Made by a program: the position numbers and the translations under genes | Notes under the pieces: generated by a model | The model's input: the letters and a program-made list of their open reading frames with translations, nothing else | Databases searched by the model: none | What the model was told of the DNA's origin: nothing | Part shown: positions 8,815-16,629 of the stretch, piece by piece | How the letters are laid out: each line of letters opens with the position of its first letter | Numbering within the stretch: the first letter of the stretch is position 1 | Assembly (NCBI GenBank): GCA_964607865.1 | Contig: CAZSLZ010000035.1 | Location: forward strand, 1-24,862 | Source of the DNA: CAZSLZ01 sp964607865 | GTDB lineage: Bacteria; Vulcanimicrobiota; JAJTBE01; CAZSLZ01 | Reading direction: 5' to 3' | Length of the DNA stretch: 24,862 nucleotides

Positions 8815-8843
8815 TTGAATTATTCTTTATTATGTTATATAAT
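8815..8843 (+). promoter_or_regulatory. Sigma70-like promoter of the lipoprotein gene
   Basis: TTGAAT (8815-8820), a 17-base spacer and a perfect TATAAT (8838-8843). The predicted start of transcription is about 20 bases upstream of the GGAGG ribosome site (8864-8868). Confidence 0.7.
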
Positions 8844-8873
8844 AAGTGTTAATTAATATATCTGGAGGATTTG

Positions 8874-9596
8874 ATGAGAAAAAATTTCAGGGCCTGCTTA
8901 TTTATTTTATCGATGATACTCACTTTTACTGTGGTTGGTTGTTTTGGAGGAGGCGGAGGCTTTACCCCGCCGGACATACCAGAAATCCCCACCAACTCAC
9001 CTCCGGCCCCCACTGACGCGCCCACCGGTTATGGAACCCTGGAAGGCACAGTTTCCCTTGCGGGCGAAGGCGGTTCCAGCATACCCGCTGAAAATGCCCT
9101 GGTAAGTATTATAGATCAGGGTGTAAGTACATCCACTGACGCCAACGGCGAATTCAAACTGGAAAACATTTCCGCAGGCCAGTTAATGGTTCTTATCACC
9201 CATAACGGGTCCAAATCTGCAGGTTTGGTTACCGTGGAAGCAGACAAAACCACGGTTATAAATGTGGAAATGCCTGACAGCGACGAAGTTGAGCCTGAAC
9301 CCGGTGAAGAAACCGCAACCCTGAAGGTTATTGCCAACAGTTTCTATGAAAACGACGAACTTGTAACCGTGGAATATATCCGGGTATGGGAGGACAACAA
9401 CTACAACCGCCGCTGGTATCAATACTGGGATAAAGAAGGAAACGAGGGGCAGTCAAACTTCGAACTTGACTGTTACAACGCTCCTAAAAATAAATATTAT
9501 ACAGTTGAAGTGGGCTGGCATAACGGCGACACCCAGACAAAAGATACGGTTTATCTATACATGGGTGAACAGGTAGAGTATATTTACCACGATTAG
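8874..9596 (+). CDS. Lipoprotein with carboxypeptidase regulatory-like beta domain
   Basis: The 240-aa product begins with a basic tip, a hydrophobic stretch and a lipobox VVGC with the lipidated Cys at residue 23. A Gly run and a Pro/Thr-rich linker (about 24-53) come next. Residues about 54-130 resemble a carboxypeptidase regulatory-like (Ig-like) domain: GTLEGTVSL, then STDANGEFKLENISAG. An acidic hinge rich in Glu/Pro leads to a second, unrecognised beta domain with many Tyr and Trp (about 145-240). ATG 8874 is chosen over TTG 8871 because GGAGG lies five bases upstream of it. The gene has its own promoter and terminator, so it is monocistronic. It is probably displayed on the envelope surface; the ligand is unknown. 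Confidence 0.88.
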   Translation: MRKNFRACLFILSMILTFTVVGCFGGGGGFTPPDIPEIPTNSPPAPTDAPTGYGTLEGTVSLAGEGGSSIPAENALVSIIDQGVSTSTDANGEFKLENISAGQLMVLITHNGSKSAGLVTVEADKTTVINVEMPDSDEVEPEPGEETATLKVIANSFYENDELVTVEYIRVWEDNNYNRRWYQYWDKEGNEGQSNFELDCYNAPKNKYYTVEVGWHNGDTQTKDTVYLYMGEQVEYIYHD

Positions 9597-9606
9597 AATA
9601 TTCTGT

Positions 9607-9640
9607 AAAAAAAAGAGGGGAATTTCTCCTCTTTTTTTTT
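9607..9640 (+). terminator. Rho-independent terminator after the lipoprotein gene
   Basis: An A run, GAGG (9615-9618) with GG, loop AATTT, CT and CCTC (9628-9631), then a run of ten T. Because A and T runs flank the stem, it could work in both directions. Confidence 0.85.
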
Positions 9641-9683
9641 TATTTAGAGGATATTGCAGGAAAAAAGTAAATTAAACAGAAGA

Positions 9684-9698
9684 TGAAAATCATTTTCA
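9684..9698 (+). promoter_or_regulatory. Fur-box-like operator upstream of feoB
   Basis: TGAAAAT-C-ATTTTCA is a perfect 7-1-7 palindrome, the architecture of the core Fur site (TGATAATnATTATCA), differing at one position per half. It lies 49 bases before the feoB ATG. Iron-dependent repression is inferred from this match and from the gene it precedes. No Fur gene is in the window. Confidence 0.55.
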
Positions 9699-9746
9699 AA
9701 ATGGAATACTCGCAGAAAAAAATTTACAATAATTGTGTGATATAAT

Positions 9747-11744
9747 ATGACTTTAGCAAATACCGATAGCATAAATACTCTCAATGGGTGCAGTGTTTTT
9801 GAAGATAAAGACAAAACCAACCTTATACTGGTGGGTAATCCCAACGTGGGCAAAAGCGTAATTTTTGGTATTCTTACCGGAAAATACGTAGTGGTATCCA
9901 ACTACCCCGGTACAACAGTGGAAGTTACCACTGGTGAAGCTAAAATTTCCGGCGAGTGCATCAATGTTATTGACACGCCGGGAGTGGCAAACCTGCTTCC
10001 CATGTCTGAAGACGAGATGGTTACCAGGGACATTCTTCTGGAAACTTCCAACAAGGTGGTCTTACAGGTAGCTGATTCCAAGAACCTGGCGCGGACCCTG
10101 CTGCTTTCCCTTCAACTGGCAGAAATGGAGATTCCCTTCACCATAGCCATGAATATGTCGGATGAAGCCAGTGAAAGAAGAATAAATATTGATTATAAAC
10201 GAATGTCGGAAATACTTGGAGTTAACATCATACCCACTATTGCGGTTTCCCGAACTGGCATAGATAAAATTAAGAAGCATGTCCTTTCTCCTGGAAAATC
10301 TGATTATTTCCTTACTTATTCTCCCGACATCGAAACCAAAATTGGGGAAATTTCCAGTATATTACCCGAGATGGACATTTCCAGAAGATCTATTGCCCTG
10401 ATGTTACTGGGAGAGGACAACTCAATGCTGCAGTGGTTAAAACCTCACCTTACCCCCCGGAATATCGAAGATATTGACAATCTGGTAAGGGAATTCAAGC
10501 AAAACTATAATGAACCTCCGGGTTATATCATTAACAGACAGCGAATGAGTAAAGCCCGCGCCCTGATTGACGAACTTGCCACCTTCGAAGAAACCGGAAG
10601 ATCGGGTTTTGCCTATAAACTGGGAAACCTCAGTATGCATCATGTCTGGGGGTTACCCATTCTTGTGGCGGTTTTGTATTTGCTGTGGTTTTTTGTGGGT
10701 TATCTGGCGGCAGGCATGGGAGTGGACTTCCTTCAGGACGTAGTTTTTGGAGAATACGTAAATGTTTGGATGAAAGCCCTGGTCAGTTATATTCCCTACC
10801 CGTTCATTCAGGAAATGCTGGTGGGAGAATACGGAATTCTGACCATGGGTATCACCTATGCTGTAGCAATAGTACTCCCCATTGTGGCATCCTTCTTTCT
10901 GTTTTTCAGTTTTCTGGAAGACTCGGGCTATTTACCCAGGCTTGCCATAATGAGCGATAAAATCTGTAAGATTATGGGCCTGAACGGAAAAGCAATATTA
11001 CCCATAATTTTAGGATTGGGATGCGGAACCATGGCGGCAATTTCTGCCAGGATACTGGACACAAAAAAAGAAAGATTAATGGCCATTCTGCTCATTTCCC
11101 TGGGCATACCCTGCTCTGCCCAACTGGGCGTGGTAATGGGGATGCTTTCTTCTATCGGACTCACTGCTGTTTCAGTATGGTTACTGGTTATCGGTTTATC
11201 TCTTGTTCTGGTGGGCTACGCTGCAAATAAGGTATTGAGCGGGGAAACCTCCAATTTTATTATGGAAATACCTCCAATGAGGATTCCCAGCATGAAAAAT
11301 ATTGTTTTAAAAACAATGGCAAGAATTGAATGGTATTTGAAGGAAGCTGTGCCGCTTTTTATGTTGGCAACTTTTGGGCTTTTTATTATAAATAAGCTGA
11401 AAGTTCTGGATTTTCTTGAGAGAATGGCCAGGCCCTTAATATCTGGTGTGCTGGGGTTGCCTGTAAAAACAACCCAGTCTTTTCTGATGGGTTTTTTAAG
11501 AAGAGATTACGGCGCAGCAGGCCTTCTGGATATGGCAAAAGAAGGGCTTCTAAACAACAATCAGCTTCTTATTGCCATGGTAACTATAACCCTGTTTTTA
11601 CCGTGCCTGGCTCAATTTATGGTAATAATCAAGGAAAAAGGCATGAAAAACGCCATGGGAATAGCCGGTTTTATTCTGGTATATTCTTTTATGGTTGGGG
11701 GATTGTTGAACCTGATCTTTTCAATGTTCAACATTCAATTATAA
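9747..11744 (+). CDS. feoB: Ferrous iron transporter FeoB
   Basis: FeoB imports Fe2+ across the inner membrane using a cytosolic GTPase domain. The G motifs are GNPNVGKS (30-37), YPGTT (53-57), DTPG (76-79), NMSD (136-139) and SRTG (168-171). A helical linker (about 190-290) leads to a membrane part of about eight to ten helices. The Gate motifs are of a divergent type: GLGCGTMAA (423-431) where the classical form has GFGCNVPA, then IPCSAQLG (454-461) and LPCLAQ (618-623), all with the Cys kept. At 665 aa it is shorter than E. coli FeoB (773). ATG 9747 is the only workable start, since TGA lies in frame nine bases upstream and no in-frame start codon follows before the P-loop. It has no Shine-Dalgarno. 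There is no separate feoA; the next gene carries a FeoA domain. Confidence 0.95.
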   Translation: MTLANTDSINTLNGCSVFEDKDKTNLILVGNPNVGKSVIFGILTGKYVVVSNYPGTTVEVTTGEAKISGECINVIDTPGVANLLPMSEDEMVTRDILLETSNKVVLQVADSKNLARTLLLSLQLAEMEIPFTIAMNMSDEASERRINIDYKRMSEILGVNIIPTIAVSRTGIDKIKKHVLSPGKSDYFLTYSPDIETKIGEISSILPEMDISRRSIALMLLGEDNSMLQWLKPHLTPRNIEDIDNLVREFKQNYNEPPGYIINRQRMSKARALIDELATFEETGRSGFAYKLGNLSMHHVWGLPILVAVLYLLWFFVGYLAAGMGVDFLQDVVFGEYVNVWMKALVSYIPYPFIQEMLVGEYGILTMGITYAVAIVLPIVASFFLFFSFLEDSGYLPRLAIMSDKICKIMGLNGKAILPIILGLGCGTMAAISARILDTKKERLMAILLISLGIPCSAQLGVVMGMLSSIGLTAVSVWLLVIGLSLVLVGYAANKVLSGETSNFIMEIPPMRIPSMKNIVLKTMARIEWYLKEAVPLFMLATFGLFIINKLKVLDFLERMARPLISGVLGLPVKTTQSFLMGFLRRDYGAAGLLDMAKEGLLNNNQLLIAMVTITLFLPCLAQFMVIIKEKGMKNAMGIAGFILVYSFMVGGLLNLIFSMFNIQL

Positions 11745-11762
11745 AAGGGAAAGAGATGAAAG

Positions 11763-12482
11763 ATGGAAAAGAAATGTGAACAGGACCGACACCGGTTGGA
11801 CAACATCAGCAAGTGTCGTCACCGCCATTCAGATGAAAAAGTTGTGGAAGAATTACTGGAAAAGATCTGGAATTTACAGGAACTGGATAAAAACAGAAAA
11901 TCCTGCCTGGAAAAAGATGGCAATAACGAAGAACTTTTAAAAGAACTGGAAAATTTAATTCAAGAAAAACTTGTGGTTCTAAAGGATGATATAATAGATT
12001 TTACAGAAGAAGGCAAAGCCAGTGCCAGAGATATTGTCCGAAGGCACAGGCTGGCTGAACGGATGTTGAATGACCTGTTTGATATAAACAAAGAAAAAAT
12101 GGAAGCCCAGTCTTGTGAATTCGAGCATATACTAAGCGAAGAAGTAACCGACTCAATTTGCGCTTTTCTTGGCCATCCCACCACCTGCCCCCATGGCAGG
12201 CCCATTCCACCGGGTGAATGTTGCAAGAATTCCGGTACGGTTTTAAGGCCTTTAATTGTTCCCCTTTCCGGTTTGATGCCCGGTGAGAAGGGAAGAATCA
12301 CCTTTATCGCCAATAAGGATAAACACTGCCTACAGAGGATTTCATCCCTGGGTATTGTTCCTGATTCTATCGTTCAATTAATACAAAAACTGCCGGTTAT
12401 GGTTATTCAGGTAGATCATACCGAGATTGCCCTGGACAGCTCCATCATATCAGACATTTACGTTAAAAGGGTGGGAAATTAA
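11763..12482 (+). CDS. DtxR-like metal-binding domain fused to FeoA domain
   Basis: Residues 91-152 match the DtxR/MntR metal-binding and dimerisation domain: RRHRLAERML gives ligands His95 and Glu99, SCEFEHILSEEV gives Cys118, Glu121 and His122, and TCPHGRPIP follows. Residues 166-237 are a FeoA/SH3-like domain (PLSGLMPGEKGRI, SLGIVPDSIV). In the N-terminal region the DtxR winged helix is only partly recognisable: WNLQELD and IIDFTEEGK are kept, but the helix-turn-helix core between them is shortened and acidic. A short Cys/His-rich tail (Cys5, His10, Cys18, His20, His22) precedes it. It starts 18 bases after feoB, so it is co-transcribed. It may be an iron-sensing regulator of feoB or act on FeoB directly as FeoA does. 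The TAA overlaps the convergent stop of the next gene. Confidence 0.88.
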   Translation: MEKKCEQDRHRLDNISKCRHRHSDEKVVEELLEKIWNLQELDKNRKSCLEKDGNNEELLKELENLIQEKLVVLKDDIIDFTEEGKASARDIVRRHRLAERMLNDLFDINKEKMEAQSCEFEHILSEEVTDSICAFLGHPTTCPHGRPIPPGECCKNSGTVLRPLIVPLSGLMPGEKGRITFIANKDKHCLQRISSLGIVPDSIVQLIQKLPVMVIQVDHTEIALDSSIISDIYVKRVGN

Positions 12483-13156
12483 AAACCTAAGTTTACACCA
12501 AAAAACTTCAATAAAACCCCGGTGCAGATAGCTGATAGCAATGTGGCAACAATGCCCTGGTATATATTATGCCTTCTTCTTCTTATTCTGGCCCAGATCA
12601 GCACGGGGAGCAACAGGAAACCCCAGATATACTTGAAGCTGACAAGCGCCATCAGGGAAACTAACAACCCTGCAAAAATTGAAAGGTGCATGCTGATTTT
12701 CCAGTAAAGTGTAATTATAAAGAAGAGAATTCCGTTAACCAGCATAACCCAGCCAAGAGCTGCAACTTCTTTGGGAGCGCCTATGTTTTGAAGTATGAGG
12801 GTGGCAATAAGAAGGCTGATCATTGCCACAACGAAAGGCTCCTTGCGTTCCTCCCTGACTGCAACATGGATATCGGTAATTTTGCCCATTTTTACAGCAA
12901 TATATACATTCAGTAATGGCACAATAGTTGAAAAGAAGATAATGATGAATGTCCAGGCAATGAATTCATGTTTATTGGTGGAATAATTATCGGTGATAAT
13001 AACGGTGAAAGCCGGGATAATTAAAAACGGGCTTAAAATAACAGAAATAAAAAGAGCTAAATGATCAATCCAGTTTTTCTGGGCTTTTTCATCGATATCT
13101 ACATTCTTATGTCCATTTTGTTCCTGATTTACTCCGTTTTCCATAAAAAATCTCAT
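12479..13156 (-). CDS. PAP2-superfamily-like integral membrane protein
   Basis: The 225-aa product has an N-terminal polar stretch and about six membrane helices (from residue 32 to 220). It resembles divergent PAP2-type lipid phosphatases: KITDIHVAVREER (91-103) sits where KxxxxxxRP is expected, KISMHLSIFAG (153-163) where PSGH is expected (His157), and RRRRHNIYQG (192-201) where SRxxxxxHxxxD is expected (His196). Both catalytic His positions are plausible, but the canonical Asp is Gln, so the assignment is moderate. The start ATG overlaps the kinase stop as ATGA, a mark of translational coupling; a second ATG lies at 13144. Its stop overlaps the convergent DtxR-FeoA stop by four bases. It may act on an isoprenoid or phospholipid phosphate. 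Confidence 0.72.
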   Translation of the reverse strand: MRFFMENGVNQEQNGHKNVDIDEKAQKNWIDHLALFISVILSPFLIIPAFTVIITDNYSTNKHEFIAWTFIIIFFSTIVPLLNVYIAVKMGKITDIHVAVREERKEPFVVAMISLLIATLILQNIGAPKEVAALGWVMLVNGILFFIITLYWKISMHLSIFAGLLVSLMALVSFKYIWGFLLLPVLIWARIRRRRHNIYQGIVATLLSAICTGVLLKFFGVNLGF

Positions 13157-14682
13157 TCAGCTTGAATCCGATATACAAAAACCGGTTCAATTCTCCCTCT
13201 GACATAAATCTTTTTGTAAAGTTCACCTTGAAAATCAGTTTTAATTTTTTCGTATGTATCGCCATCGGCCAATATGGTATCACCCTGAATTGCCTTGGAA
13301 AGATTCTGAATTAATGTGGCAGTATGATAAACCTTTGTCCTGCTTTCTATTTTGGAAAGGTTTTCTTCAGAAACCAGCTCAGCAGAAATTACACTGGTTT
13401 CGATGCCTATTTTTAAAGGCACCCTTCGAAAATTATTAAAGAAACTGCTTTCTCTGAGTTTCTGCAGAGATTTTTTAATATTCAGGGATATTCTTGCTGC
13501 AGCTTCAGCAGGATTTGATTCATCCATATTTATGATTAAATAAAACGATTTATGGCCTCCGGCCTGAATTACCTTTACCTTATAACGCAAAATTTCATCT
13601 TCAAGCCTGTGATTATATTCATCCAGGAATTTCTGAACAGTGGGATAATCGAGGGATTCGGTAAAATTAATAAAATCTAAAAGCTCAATTAAAAGAAAAG
13701 TCACTTCCATATTTCCCTGAAGTTTTTCAATTTTCAGTTCGGTTGAAGCTGTTGATTCGTAATTTTTTCGGGGCAGGAGTTCGGTATCTTCCCCGGCAGG
13801 GGTTGCAGAGGCATGCTGCAGTAGAATTTCCTCGCTTTCTTCGATGGATACTCCTCGCATTATATTCAATAATTTCTTTATTTCCCTTGAAGTTTCATAA
13901 GCGGTCTGGGGCCGTTTTTCCGGGTCTTTAGATAAAATTCTGGCAATAAATTCCTCCAACTCGGGAAAAACATCTTTATTCAACTCTCTGACACTGGGAG
14001 GGTCGTTATGAATATGCTGGAACAAAACTGCAATGGGGTCGTCCCCCTTGAAAGGCAATTTACCGGTAAGCATCTCAAAAAGCATAATACCTATGGAATA
14101 AATATCGCAACGTGGGTCTATTTTTTTGCCTGATGCCTGTTCAGGAGAAGTATAAACAACAGTGCCAATGAAAGTACCCGGTGAAGTAATCATGCTGGTT
14201 TCATTAATTTTACGGGCGAGGCCGAAATCCATTATTTTAACTTCACCCATGTAAGTTATGAGCACGTTTTCAGGTTTCAGATCGCGGTGAATGAGTTTTT
14301 TCTCGTGGGCATTGTGAATGGCCTTGCAGATGCCCTCAAATTTTTCAAGAATAAGATTAATTGATCGTCTTTTATTCTTTGCCCACTGGCGCAGGTTCTG
14401 GCCTTCCACATATTCCATTACCAGGTAGGGCCTGCCTTCGATACTGCCTTCATCCAACAGTTTAACAATACCGGGATGGTTCACCAGGCTGCCAGACCTG
14501 ATTTCTCTTTTAAATCGTCTTAAATAAGTATTTTTAAGGGACAGAGCTTCTTTTAGAATTTTAACCGCAACTATTTCACCGGTCATAATGTCCCGGGCGC
14601 GGAAAACCTGGCCCATTCCGCCTTCTCCTATTTTCTTTTCCAATCGGTATCTGTCACCAAGAATCTGACCAATTAATTGCAT
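13153..14682 (-). CDS. Hanks-type Ser/Thr protein kinase fused to a degenerate class III cyclase domain
   Basis: Residues 10-272 are a complete kinase: glycine loop GEGGMGQVF (19-27), Lys41 (VAVKIL), HRDLKPEN (132-139, Asp134), DFG (152-154), activation loop to SPEQ (179-182) and a C-lobe. After a linker, residues about 325-505 follow a class III nucleotidyl cyclase homology domain: LLIELLDFINFT for the first metal strand (Asp to Glu), KVIQAGGHKSFYLI where GD...AVFG is expected (second metal Asp lost), VPLKIGIET, and VYHTATLIQNLSKAI for the G..VN.AARL helix. The cyclase part is thus probably a sensor or dimerisation domain. No membrane helix is present, so it is cytosolic. GAGG lies nine bases before the ATG. 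It is first in an operon with the PAP2-like gene, which may encode a partner or target. Confidence 0.92.
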   Translation of the reverse strand: MQLIGQILGDRYRLEKKIGEGGMGQVFRARDIMTGEIVAVKILKEALSLKNTYLRRFKREIRSGSLVNHPGIVKLLDEGSIEGRPYLVMEYVEGQNLRQWAKNKRRSINLILEKFEGICKAIHNAHEKKLIHRDLKPENVLITYMGEVKIMDFGLARKINETSMITSPGTFIGTVVYTSPEQASGKKIDPRCDIYSIGIMLFEMLTGKLPFKGDDPIAVLFQHIHNDPPSVRELNKDVFPELEEFIARILSKDPEKRPQTAYETSREIKKLLNIMRGVSIEESEEILLQHASATPAGEDTELLPRKNYESTASTELKIEKLQGNMEVTFLLIELLDFINFTESLDYPTVQKFLDEYNHRLEDEILRYKVKVIQAGGHKSFYLIINMDESNPAEAAARISLNIKKSLQKLRESSFFNNFRRVPLKIGIETSVISAELVSEENLSKIESRTKVYHTATLIQNLSKAIQGDTILADGDTYEKIKTDFQGELYKKIYVRGRIEPVFVYRIQAE

Positions 14683-14731
14683 TAAAAATTGCCTCGTTAC
14701 AATTATCTGTTAGTTAAATCTTCTATATTTT

Positions 14732-14762
14732 TTGACATTACCCCGTGATTATCCTTTATAAT
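14732..14762 (+). promoter_or_regulatory. Promoter of the YbhB/PEBP gene
   Basis: Perfect TTGACA (14732-14737) with TATAAT (14757-14762) after 19 bases, or TTTATA (14755-14760) after 17. The leader to the start codon would be about 115 bases and contains a strong unused-looking ribosome site. Confidence 0.6.
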
Positions 14763-14821
14763 ACAATGTTGAAAAGGAATCATTAAAATATTATAATTAA
14801 CAATTGCTTGGAGGGTTATTA

Positions 14822-14845
14822 TTGAAAATTCAGAATTATTCATGA
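14822..14845 (+). CDS. Possible 7-codon leader peptide
   Basis: GGAGGG (14810-14815) is the best Shine-Dalgarno of this region, and six bases later a TTG opens a 7-codon frame (MKIQNYS) ending in TGA 14843-14845. The YbhB gene starts 38 bases further on with its own weaker GGAG. It could be a leader peptide or the relic of an older start; the evidence is spacing only. Confidence 0.2.
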   Translation: MKIQNYS

Positions 14846-14883
14846 AATGTGATTGATAAATTCCTTACACCGGAGAAATGATT

Positions 14884-15348
14884 ATGAACCAATTAAGCCT
14901 GTCAAGCCCATCTTTTGATGAAGGTGATAAAATTCCCCGTAGATTTACCGGAGACGGAGAAAACGTTTCGCCTCCCCTGGAATGGGAAAATATTCCTGAA
15001 GATACTGAAAGCCTGGTATTGATATGTGACGACCCCGATGCCCCCGGCGGCCGGTGGGTGCACTGGGTTCTGTATAATATCCCCCCGGCCAGAACCCATA
15101 TTGAAGAAAACATCCCGCTAAAGGATCAACTCTCCGACGGTTCCATGCACGCAAAGAACAGCTGGGAAAGAACAAACTACATAGGCCCCTCTCCCCCACC
15201 GGGCCCTGAACACCGATATTTCTTCAAACTCTTCGCCCTGGACAAGACAATTCAACTCAGCCCCGGCGCCAGTGTGAAGGAAATAGAAAGCGAAATGGCT
15301 GACCATATTTTAGGTAAAGCAGAACTGATGGTTGTTTACGGCAGATAA
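14884..15348 (+). CDS. YbhB/YbcL family PEBP (Raf-kinase-inhibitor-like) protein
   Basis: The 154-aa product matches bacterial phosphatidylethanolamine-binding proteins of the YbhB/YbcL type in length and motifs: the ligand-pocket strand ICDDPDAPGG (45-54) followed by RWVHWVLYNIP, and GPSPPPGPEHRYFFKLFALD near 102-121. It has no signal peptide, so it is cytosolic. The ligand and role of these proteins in bacteria are not settled. ATG 14884 is chosen because GGAG (14872-14875) is eight bases upstream; an ATG at 14878 would leave only two. The gene is monocistronic, between its own promoter and a bidirectional terminator, and divergent from the kinase operon. Confidence 0.93.
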   Translation: MNQLSLSSPSFDEGDKIPRRFTGDGENVSPPLEWENIPEDTESLVLICDDPDAPGGRWVHWVLYNIPPARTHIEENIPLKDQLSDGSMHAKNSWERTNYIGPSPPPGPEHRYFFKLFALDKTIQLSPGASVKEIESEMADHILGKAELMVVYGR

Positions 15349-15372
15349 AAAAAGGAGCCTGGCTCCTTTTTT
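15349..15372 (+). terminator. Bidirectional terminator between the PEBP and phospholipase D genes
   Basis: An A run, GGAGC, loop CTG, GCTCC and six T. The mirrored A and T runs allow it to end both convergent transcripts. Confidence 0.85.
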
Positions 15373-15393
15373 ATTTTGCAAACTAATATTCCA

Positions 15394-16629
15394 TTATCCG
15401 CCGGGATTCTTATCGTCTTCAAGATAGGCCGGTTCTGCAGCGGTTTTATTCTCCCAATCATCTTTAAATATATCATTAAATTTGCTGTTTACATCTTTTG
15501 AGAGAACTTCCACTCCGGCCTCCCGGTTAATATTAAAACCAGCATAAGTCCAATTGGCGCTGCTGACAATTACCTGGTCATCATCAAAAATTCCAATTTT
15601 TGCGTGGAGTTTCTCCCGGGTGCTTCGGTTACAGACATACCATCTTACCGGAACACCAGCTTCTTTCAGCTGATTTGCCGCCCTCTCGTTAATAGCTTTT
15701 CCGTTAATCTGCATAGGGTTTAAAATTACCTTAACATCAACCCCCCGTTTATGAGCGTCAATCAATGACTGAACTGTCTGTTTATCAGTCAGGGTAAACA
15801 ACTCAGTATGAACTGATTTTCTGGCATTATCAATAGCGCGGCGTACAACTTTGCCGATGGTCTGATCCTTTGCTTCTATGCCAGTGGTAATTAAATTTAC
15901 CATGCTATTCGCTTCAGGATGGGGCCTGGTTTTTTCAATATATGGCAAATTGCTCTTATCGCCACCTGATTTTATCCAGTCTTTCCTGAACAGCCATTCC
16001 ATCTGGTCAACGGCAGGGCCTTCCACTTTTACATCAAAATCATGGTTTAAAGGAGAATGCCCACCCCAGTTCATGCCGCCGATTATTGCCTCATCACCGT
16101 CAATGATCATCATTTTTACATGGTTAATCTGTCCGTATTTTGCCTGAGGGTCCCCTGCTTCCTTTACAGGATAGATATTAACCTCAACACCGTTTTTTTT
16201 CAGCCGGTCTATTGCTTTCTGTTTGTCCTTCTCCCAGCCATCGTTAGCAGGATCCATTATGACCTGAACTTTAACCCCTTTTTTCTGTTCTTTTATAAGC
16301 AAATCCACCAAATTCTTTTTATCTAAAGAAAACATCTCTACCTGAATCGATCTTTTAGCGCCCTTTATAGATTTTTCTATCTGCTCAAATATATCGTCTT
16401 TTTTGTTATCGGGAGTAACCTGGCCATCTGCCAGGGCCGTTACCTTGTTTCCCGATGAGAAATATTTCTGCTGCCAACCGGGTATTTTTTCCAGGGAACT
16501 GGAAAAACCACCGGTGGAAACGGTATCTTCAGGAACTTTATCCCTGCCAGCGGCTTTTTTAGTTTCACTTCTTTTTCCCCGGCTTACCCCCGGAGAAGAA
16601 GAGTTTATTCGCCTGATTTCTCCTGCCAT
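15394..16629 (-). CDS. Phospholipase D family protein with two HKD motifs
   Basis: Two HxKxxxxD motifs define a complete phospholipase D fold: His170/Lys172/Asp177 (NHVKMMIIDGDE, then GGMNWG) and His342/Lys344/Asp349 (LHAKIGIFDDDQ, then SSANWT). Such enzymes cleave or transfer phosphodiesters; cardiolipin synthases, phospholipases and some nucleases share the layout. Unlike cardiolipin synthases it has no N-terminal membrane helices, and no signal peptide is visible; the first 60 residues are Ser/Arg/Lys-rich and probably disordered. ATG 16629 (411 aa) is chosen because AAGGAG lies four bases upstream; an ATG ten codons earlier overlaps that site. It stands alone, divergent from proS. The substrate cannot be told from the sequence. 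Confidence 0.9.
   Translation of the reverse strand: MAGEIRRINSSSPGVSRGKRSETKKAAGRDKVPEDTVSTGGFSSSLEKIPGWQQKYFSSGNKVTALADGQVTPDNKKDDIFEQIEKSIKGAKRSIQVEMFSLDKKNLVDLLIKEQKKGVKVQVIMDPANDGWEKDKQKAIDRLKKNGVEVNIYPVKEAGDPQAKYGQINHVKMMIIDGDEAIIGGMNWGGHSPLNHDFDVKVEGPAVDQMEWLFRKDWIKSGGDKSNLPYIEKTRPHPEANSMVNLITTGIEAKDQTIGKVVRRAIDNARKSVHTELFTLTDKQTVQSLIDAHKRGVDVKVILNPMQINGKAINERAANQLKEAGVPVRWYVCNRSTREKLHAKIGIFDDDQVIVSSANWTYAGFNINREAGVEVLSKDVNSKFNDIFKDDWENKTAAEPAYLEDDKNPGG

Noticed and set aside
9741..9746. TATAAT directly before the feoB ATG as a -10 box
   Set aside because: Transcription would begin inside the gene after its only usable start codon, and no -35 lies at the right distance.
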